DNA from: Earliella scabrosa
Lineage: Eukaryota; Basidiomycota; Agaricomycetes; Polyporales; Polyporaceae
Direction of reading: 5' to 3'
NCBI GenBank assembly: GCA_022605405.1
Contig: JABYQQ010000016.1
Coordinates: 744,001 to 808,000, forward strand
DNA: 64,000 bases
In this document: positions 58,934-64,000 of the stretch, piece by piece
Position numbering within the stretch: the stretch's first letter is position 1
Layout of the letters: each line of letters begins with the position of its first letter
Position numbers and translations under genes: made by a program
Notes under the pieces: model-generated
Seen by the model: the letters and a program-made list of their open reading frames with translations, nothing else
What the model was told of the DNA's origin: nothing
Database searches by the model: none

Positions 58934-60172
58934 CTAATCTTCTTCGGCCTCCTCGGGCTCTCCCAGCCCTTCGTCCTCAAACGTCTCCTCGCTCTCCTCC
59001 ATCTCGCGGATTCGTCTCGCGTCGACATCTAAGTCCTCCATCCTAAAAGGTATGGGGCTCTTCCTCGCGAGATACGGGATCAGTCGGAACGCGGCGATAG
59101 GGCGATCGTGCACGGCGCCGTCGAGTTCCGCGACGATGTAAGCGCCGCCCCGGTTGCGCGAGATGACCACCAGCGGACCCAAGTATCGCGCGCGCATCTT
59201 GCGGTTTAGCGACTTCTCGATCGCAGTATTCCGCATGAGAACCAAACGACCGGGCTTGAAGTCGAAAGCCTTTGTCGTATACGCGTGGTGCTCCTCGTAC
59301 AGTTCCGCGGCGCGAACTCGGCTCGCGTAGACCTTCGAGCGCAGTCGCGAGATTTGCTCGGGGCGCTTCTGCAGGGCGATCGCGCGCTGGGTGATGAGCT
59401 CGGTGGTCGAGATCATTTTGTTAGCCGTCGGCAAGAGGTAGGTTGCTTCCGCGATGTCGAGGGGCATGATCGGGTGCGTGCCTGTGACTGCATAGTACGG
59501 CGAGCAACCCATTCGGCGTCGAACAGTGATCCGGTCCGCCCAGAGGACAGAGTAGACTCGCGAGACCCACTGACTCGGGTCTCCCTCGCAGGCCTTGTAG
59601 AGTGCGTCGCGTACGTGGAAGTGCGGGCGCTCGACGATTCCGTTCGCCTGCGAGTTGTAGCCTGAGATCCGAATGTGGTAGACGTGGTAGGTCTTCGCGA
59701 TGTACTCGAGCGCGGCGACAAAGGGCGTCCCGTTGTCCGAGATGATCTCGCAGACGGCGCCCCAGCGACAAAGCAAGTCCTGGTAGATCCAGTCGCCGAT
59801 CGCCTTCGCGGTCTGCGCCGTGCTCGCGCGTCCTTCGCAGTAGGTCGTCATCGCGCAGCGCGCGTGGAAGAAGTATCGGTACCGCCCCGGCATCTCCATG
59901 CAGTCGACGTGCACACGCATCATCGGGGGCGCGGGGATGGGGACCGTTGGGGGAATGCGAACTTTGGTGGTCTGTCGCACTTGGCACTGATGGCACGACC
60001 GCACGTACCACGCGATATCCGCCTTCATCTCGGGCCACCAGAAGCGGTCCGCGAGGAAAGAGGTTGTCGCGGCAATCCCGCGGTGTCCGACGTAGTCGTG
60101 CATCTCGACGAGCGCTTGAGGTCGCTTCTCCGCCTCGAGGACGCGACGATGGTGCCCATCGCGTCCTACTTT
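58934..60172 (-). CDS. Retrotransposon integrase region of pol
   Basis: Continues in the same frame as the RT-RNase H region, after the TGA at 60173-60175. The zinc-binding HHCC domain is H-x-x-x-x-H in HDYVGHRG and C-x2-C in SCHQCQ. The catalytic core shows D in HVDCMEMP, D in ISDNGTPF and E in NGIVERPHF (the DDE triad). A C-terminal GPLVVISRNRGGAYIVAEL stretch resembles the GPY/F module, followed by an acidic tail ending at 58934. All catalytic residues are present. No chromodomain recognised. Confidence 0.85.
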   Translation of the reverse strand, partial: KVGRDGHHRRVLEAEKRPQALVEMHDYVGHRGIAATTSFLADRFWWPEMKADIAWYVRSCHQCQVRQTTKVRIPPTVPIPAPPMMRVHVDCMEMPGRYRYFFHARCAMTTYCEGRASTAQTAKAIGDWIYQDLLCRWGAVCEIISDNGTPFVAALEYIAKTYHVYHIRISGYNSQANGIVERPHFHVRDALYKACEGDPSQWVSRVYSVLWADRITVRRRMGCSPYYAVTGTHPIMPLDIAEATYLLPTANKMISTTELITQRAIALQKRPEQISRLRSKVYASRVRAAELYEEHHAYTTKAFDFKPGRLVLMRNTAIEKSLNRKMRARYLGPLVVISRNRGGAYIVAELDGAVHDRPIAAFRLIPYLARKSPIPFRMEDLDVDARRIREMEESEETFEDEGLGEPEEAEED

Positions 60173-60175
60173 TCA
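60173..60175 (-). other. In-frame TGA between RNase H and integrase
   Basis: TGA interrupts an otherwise continuous frame between FFLRDDRL and KVGRDGHHRRV. Related elements, as I recall them, often have a Trp or Arg codon here, so a single substitution could explain it. Readthrough is the alternative. Confidence 0.75.
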
Positions 60176-62725
60176 CAGGCGGTCGTCGCGGAGGAAAAAC
60201 TGGGAAGCGTACTTCGCGAACTTATCTGCCTCGCGTGATTCCATCGCGGGTCGTTCGCCAGTTGCGAGCCAGTGTTTGACTTCTTCGATTCTGAAGTCGA
60301 AGTCGCGCGCGATCGCGGTTCGCGGAAAGTCGCTGTACGGCGGCGGCGCGATCACAGGGAGCTTCGCGGCGGTTCCGCTCGTCTGCTGCATGAGAGTCTC
60401 GACTTCGTCGATGCTTCGCGGGACTGAGAAGTCGATCGCAGCGTCCCCGAGTCGCGGAGGAGGGTTTATAAGGTGCATGAAGCCGTACATATTGTCGACC
60501 CAGTCCTCAAACTCCTCCCCGTCGTCCTCGTCGGGCTTGTCGTCTGGCTGCGCGGGTCGTCTGCTGAGGCCGTCCGGGGTATGGCTCTTTCCCGGAACGT
60601 GCACGAGGTCGAAGTGGAACATCTTGATCGCGATGATCCAGCGATTCATCACCGCAGATGGCGCGACGTCAGGGTTCGCGAGCATGTCCTTAATCGCGGT
60701 CGCGTCCGTCTCGACGACGAGCTTGCGCACGCCTACCAAGTGGAAGCGGAGCGCGCGAAGCGCGCGGAAAAGACCGTAGAGTTCGAGTTTCGGCTGCGAG
60801 AATCTCGCTTCGCGATCGTTCAGGGTGATGGAACAGAACCTGCTGTAGTAGCGCCTCCGCGGGTCCTCTTGGTCTTCTTGACATAAGTGGAAGCCGACCG
60901 CGATCTTAGACGTATCGACGGACAGAATCACGGGAGCGTCGGACTCGTAGTCGATCGCGCGGAGCGCCGGAGACGCGAGGAGCGCGTCCTTGAGGGTCTG
61001 CATCGCGAGCTCTTGTTCCGGGCCCCATTCGAACTGCGCGTCCTTTCGCAGAAGACGGTTGAGAGGGTGCGCCTTCGTCGCGTAGTCCTTGATAAAGATC
61101 CTCGCGACTCCGACGGTCCCTAGGAAAGCGCGAACCTCAGACACATTGGCACACGGGCCCCAGTTCAGGACAGCCTCGACGCCTTTCGGTTCCGGGACGC
61201 GACCTTCCGGGGTGCAGTGGTGTCCGACCGCGGTGAACTCCGGCGCTGCGCACCGAATCTTCTTCCCGCTGAAGGTGCCTCCTGCGTGCTTGACTCGCTG
61301 AACGATCCGATTGACGTCCTGCAGATGCTCCCACACGTAGCGCCGAACTCCGGGATTCTCGGGGATCGTCTCGTAGGTTCCGTCCTCGCGGCGGTATGCG
61401 CTCGCGGGACCGATCACCGTAACGTCGTCGATGTAGGGGATAGTGTACGCGGGGATCTCGGGTTGTAGGATGAAGGTTACGTCGTCGTGGAATATGGGAA
61501 CTGAGTTCGCCCAGCCCATAGGAAGTGTGGTGAGGCGCATCGCGCCGAAGGGTGTTTGGAAGGTGGTAAGGTCTCGCGACTCTTCTTCGAGCTCGCGTTC
61601 GTCATAGCCGACGTAGAGATCGAGCGTGGTTCCGCAGGCGCGTCCCGCGAATCTCTCCGCCATATGGTCGGGGATCGGGGGCACGCCGCTGTGCTGAATC
61701 GTGACCTTGTTCAGCGGCTCGAGCGAATGGACGATGCGGATGTTCCCGTCCTTCTTGAGCACGCAGAACCATCGCGACCGGTAGGACGCGTTTGACGGCT
61801 CGTAAACTCCGGAGTCGATCTTCTTGCGGATGAGCGCGATGACCTGATTGTAGATGCCGGGAGGGATGGGGAAGTTCTTCTCGATCCACGGAACATGCGG
61901 GATGACCGCGAGCTTAACCGGCGGGAACATGTCGCGACGGAAGTGCCCGCGCTCGGAGTCCTCCCAAGCGAAGCCCTCGTTCTGCTTGCACATCAAGTCG
62001 TCGAAGATCGCGAGTTCCTCGGGCGTCAGCCACTCCGCGTGATCCTCGTGCAGCTTCTCGCGACGCTCCGCGGTGTAACGTCCGGTGGGTTCGAAAGGTT
62101 TGGGGTTGGGGTCTAGTGTAGGCATGTTCTCGAGAGGGTCGCCGACGTGGTTTCGGACGATGCGGAAGTGTTGTGGGAGCTCGGTCGGCTTAGGGTTGAC
62201 CTTGAGCGCTACCGGTTTGTACTTCTTTTTCGTCTTCAGCAGTACTTCGACCTCCTCCTCTTCGCATGTGGGAGTCGCAGGACGGCCGTCCGGCTTCGCT
62301 TCGCGGGGTCTCGAATACGAACCCGATCGCGAGCGCACCGGACGCCGTCCGAGAGATTTCGTAGGGTAGACAGGCCTGACGCGCCCACGTGATCGCGTCC
62401 CGCGGATCGCGTCTGTAGGCGCTCGGGTATCTGGTGTCGCGCGACCGCGCTCCGGCTCGGAAGTCGTCGCATGAGGGGTATCGGTCGCGCGGGTAGAGTC
62501 GAGGGAAACCGAAACTCGAGACTGAGAGTTGAGATATGTATGGATTTCTGGTTTTACGCTGGGGTCGTCGCTCGCTAATAAATACGCTTCTTGGATCGCG
62601 GTAGCTGAGGTATCTTCGAGGGCTCTATGCGCGGTGACGTATATCTGCCTCGTTTTCGCGTCGTAGTCCAGGACGAGGGCCACCTCTCCCTGACCGGAAA
62701 TCAGATCATCGAAGTCCGAAAACCC
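60173..62725 (-). CDS. Retrotransposon reverse transcriptase and RNase H region of pol
   Basis: RT domain of Ty3/Gypsy type: SRWFCVLKKDGNIRIVHSLEPLN, the catalytic Asp in TTLDLYVGYDERE, TTFQTPFGAMRLTTLPMGWANS, and the YIDDV box. RNase H follows with Asp in LSVDTSKIAVGFHL, Glu in QPKLELYGLFRALR and Asp in VETDATAIKDML, then LVHVPGKSHTPDGLSRRP. It has no ATG of its own near the domain start and overlaps the gag-protease frame in the -1 register, so it is probably made by frameshifting. It ends at an in-frame TGA (60173-60175) directly after QFFLRDDRL. Confidence 0.88.
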   Translation of the reverse strand, partial: GFSDFDDLISGQGEVALVLDYDAKTRQIYVTAHRALEDTSATAIQEAYLLASDDPSVKPEIHTYLNSQSRVSVSLDSTRATDTPHATTSEPERGRATPDTRAPTDAIRGTRSRGRVRPVYPTKSLGRRPVRSRSGSYSRPREAKPDGRPATPTCEEEEVEVLLKTKKKYKPVALKVNPKPTELPQHFRIVRNHVGDPLENMPTLDPNPKPFEPTGRYTAERREKLHEDHAEWLTPEELAIFDDLMCKQNEGFAWEDSERGHFRRDMFPPVKLAVIPHVPWIEKNFPIPPGIYNQVIALIRKKIDSGVYEPSNASYRSRWFCVLKKDGNIRIVHSLEPLNKVTIQHSGVPPIPDHMAERFAGRACGTTLDLYVGYDERELEEESRDLTTFQTPFGAMRLTTLPMGWANSVPIFHDDVTFILQPEIPAYTIPYIDDVTVIGPASAYRREDGTYETIPENPGVRRYVWEHLQDVNRIVQRVKHAGGTFSGKKIRCAAPEFTAVGHHCTPEGRVPEPKGVEAVLNWGPCANVSEVRAFLGTVGVARIFIKDYATKAHPLNRLLRKDAQFEWGPEQELAMQTLKDALLASPALRAIDYESDAPVILSVDTSKIAVGFHLCQEDQEDPRRRYYSRFCSITLNDREARFSQPKLELYGLFRALRALRFHLVGVRKLVVETDATAIKDMLANPDVAPSAVMNRWIIAIKMFHFDLVHVPGKSHTPDGLSRRPAQPDDKPDEDDGEEFEDWVDNMYGFMHLINPPPRLGDAAIDFSVPRSIDEVETLMQQTSGTAAKLPVIAPPPYSDFPRTAIARDFDFRIEEVKHWLATGERPAMESREADKFAKYASQFFLRDDRL

Positions 62726-64000
62726 GCGCGCGACGTCTGCGATTGTTTCGGGCCTTCACCTCGCGCATACGTCGGTAGGGTGAGCTCGCGGCGCGAGTTC
62801 GGACAACGAACGGTGATCGTCTGACGACCGTCTGGCTTATTGACTACGGTGCCGGAGACTAAGACGTCGAAGGGTCGACCGAGGAGGACGTCGTAAGAGG
62901 CGTTCCGCACGACGTGCATCTGTAGGTAGACGACGACTCCGGGGCCGAGTTCGACTGCGACGTTCCTCGCGAGACCGAGCGTAGGGTCGACTGTGCCGTT
63001 CGCGCTGACCATCCGCAGACTAGAGGACGGGTCGTAAGGGATCTTGAGCTCGAAGCACTTCGCCTCGCTGATCGCGACAATCTGCGAGCCCGGGTCGAGA
63101 ACGCATTCGGTCGGGACGTCCGAGTTGTTGACATGCGCGAAGATAGACCTCAACTTGTGAGTCTTATCCCCGACGACGATGTCAGGTCCGACGTCCTCGT
63201 CCTCATCGCGCGAAAACGTTCCGCGGCGTACGCGGTACATCCCGCGGGGTAGCTCCTCGTCTTCATCATCCGACTCCGCCTCTTCGACCGTCTGGGACGC
63301 CTTCTTCTCCCGCGAAAGCTTGAAGGTCTCCGCTTCATCCCCGCTGTGCGTCCACACCGTCGGCTCGTCCTCCTCCGGACAGTCCTGCACGAACGTCTTG
63401 TACGTCCGTCCCTTCCCCTTATCCTCGCCCTTCTTCTTCGTCCTCTCATCTCCCTCGTCTTCTTCGTCCTCTCCCGCAGCCTTCTCCCGCGCGGCGCGAA
63501 TCGCGAACCGCCGCGAAGATGTCGCGTCGTTCAGCATCTTCCGGATCCCCGGAGACACGCTCAAGAGCTCGACCGGGGTCATGGTGACCGACTGCGCTTC
63601 GCCGAAGCTCCTCTGAAAGACTCGCTTCTCCGCGTTGGGGTCTACGATCGCGGCGGTGTGACGGTACGCGGGCTCGGTTCGCGAAGGAGTGTCGGTCGCG
63701 CTGTTCGCGCGCCTGTGGTTCCCGAAGGCGAAGTCGCGCGCGATAGGCTCAGCTGTGACTGGGGGTCGCGTCTTCGAGTACGGGTGGATCGGGATGTTCT
63801 CGTCGTCCTTGTCGCGAGAAGGCCCTTCATCCCGCGCGACCCGCTGCATAGCCTCCGCCCGGTCTGACAGGTGCGGTGGCGCATCGCGCTTCCGCGGCTG
63901 CTCGCGATCCTTCTCAGACTCCTCCCGCGTGTGCTTCTTCGGACGCGTCGTGATCTCGACTCCGTCGAACCGGACCTTGCGCTTCTGTTTCTCGAGCTCC
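62701..64000 (-). CDS. Retrotransposon gag-protease ORF (N-terminus off window)
   Basis: Frame open from the right edge to TGA at 62701. The visible N-terminal part is charged and low in complexity, with basic and acidic runs (ERTKKKGEDKGKG, EESESDDEDEE-like). The C-terminal part is a retropepsin-like domain: ECVLDPGSQIVAIS (active-site DPG in place of D-S/T-G), a flap region LRMVSANG, and YDVLLGRPFDVL. I recall this DPGS variant from related basidiomycete elements, so it is likely a clade feature rather than damage. No CCHC knuckle is visible in this part; it may lie off the window. Confidence 0.75.
   Translation of the reverse strand, partial: ELEKQKRKVRFDGVEITTRPKKHTREESEKDREQPRKRDAPPHLSDRAEAMQRVARDEGPSRDKDDENIPIHPYSKTRPPVTAEPIARDFAFGNHRRANSATDTPSRTEPAYRHTAAIVDPNAEKRVFQRSFGEAQSVTMTPVELLSVSPGIRKMLNDATSSRRFAIRAAREKAAGEDEEDEGDERTKKKGEDKGKGRTYKTFVQDCPEEDEPTVWTHSGDEAETFKLSREKKASQTVEEAESDDEDEELPRGMYRVRRGTFSRDEDEDVGPDIVVGDKTHKLRSIFAHVNNSDVPTECVLDPGSQIVAISEAKCFELKIPYDPSSSLRMVSANGTVDPTLGLARNVAVELGPGVVVYLQMHVVRNASYDVLLGRPFDVLVSGTVVNKPDGRQTITVRCPNSRRELTLPTYARGEGPKQSQTSRAGFRTSMI
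62719..62725 (-). promoter_or_regulatory. Putative -1 ribosomal frameshift site GGGTTTT
   Basis: The heptamer fits X XXY YYZ in the gag-protease frame (G GGT TTT) and ends 15 nt before the gag-protease stop. Slipping back one nucleotide enters exactly the RT frame. A downstream pseudoknot was not modelled. Confidence 0.55.

Larger units (their letters stand above)
53480..64000 (-). mobile_element. Ty3/Gypsy LTR retrotransposon with antisense gene cassette (5' side off window)
   Basis: In minus-strand order: gag-protease, -1 slippery site, RT-RNase H, integrase, internal polypurine tract, a 4.4-kb block with three plus-strand genes, terminal polypurine tract and probable 3' LTR. The pol order RT-RH-IN is that of Ty3/Gypsy. 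It sits against a truncated CACTA transposase, so it probably inserted into that element. The 5' LTR, primer-binding site and N-terminal gag lie beyond 64000, so completeness and autonomy cannot be judged. One in-frame TGA is present in pol. Confidence 0.8.

Noticed and set aside
1..64000. CRISPR arrays, rRNA genes, bacterial operons
   Set aside because: None seen; introns and gene content are clearly eukaryotic.

Overview
The window looks like nuclear DNA of a GC-rich agaricomycete basidiomycete, most likely a polypore-type wood or litter fungus. Genes are dense, on both strands, and broken by introns of about 50-65 nt with GTRNGT donors, CTGAC/CTAAC branch sites and YAG acceptors. The gene set is fungal: ATG22, ATG15, neutral trehalase, MIC60, a Nup49-type nucleoporin, an ABCC transporter, F-box, Zn2Cys6 and arrestin-like genes. 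Exon joins were made by eye from splice signals and reading frame, so small boundary errors are possible.

Layout. 1-2.5 kb (+): 3' part of a KDM3-like JmjC gene with a C-terminal C2H2 finger. 3.4-7.7 kb (-): a large HECT-like gene with a Cys-rich N-terminus. 8.5-11.6 kb (-): ATG22. 11.9-13.7 kb (-): F-box gene. 14.6-17.7 kb (-): neutral trehalase. 18.7-19.3 kb (-): doubtful small gene. 20.1-26.1 kb (+): ABCC transporter. 26.5-28.0 kb (+): conserved coiled-coil protein of unknown function. 28.1-30.3 kb (-): MIC60. 30.8-32.3 kb (-): ATG15. 32.6-39.9 kb (-): three paralogues of an unrecognised family (A, B, C) with a peroxisomal-type carrier between B and C; C is interrupted by a small poly(A) retro-insertion with a 13-bp target-site duplication. 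40.4-42.7 kb (+): arrestin-like gene. 43.8-44.1 kb (-): minimal Zn2Cys6 gene. 44.1-49.2 kb: gene-poor. 49.2-51.0 kb (-): Nup49/Nup58-type nucleoporin.

The right fifth is mobile DNA. A 5'-truncated CACTA/EnSpm transposase (52.2-53.5 kb, -) abuts a large Ty3/Gypsy retrotransposon that runs off the right edge. In element sense (minus strand) it carries gag-protease, a -1 slippery site, RT-RNase H, an in-frame TGA, integrase, and a polypurine tract just after pol. It then has an extra 4.4-kb block, a second identical polypurine tract and a probable 3' LTR. The extra block holds three genes in the opposite (+) orientation: two predicted helical proteins and one Cys-rich, basic, probably nuclear protein. 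Two of the three have spliceosomal introns. An intron antisense to the genomic RNA cannot be spliced out of it, so such genes could survive retrotransposition with introns intact. The retroelement with an intron-bearing antisense cassette framed by duplicated polypurine tracts is the strongest candidate here for an undescribed system.

Most host genes look like ordinary housekeeping or accessory genes with no shared pathway, although ATG15 and ATG22 both act in vacuolar turnover.
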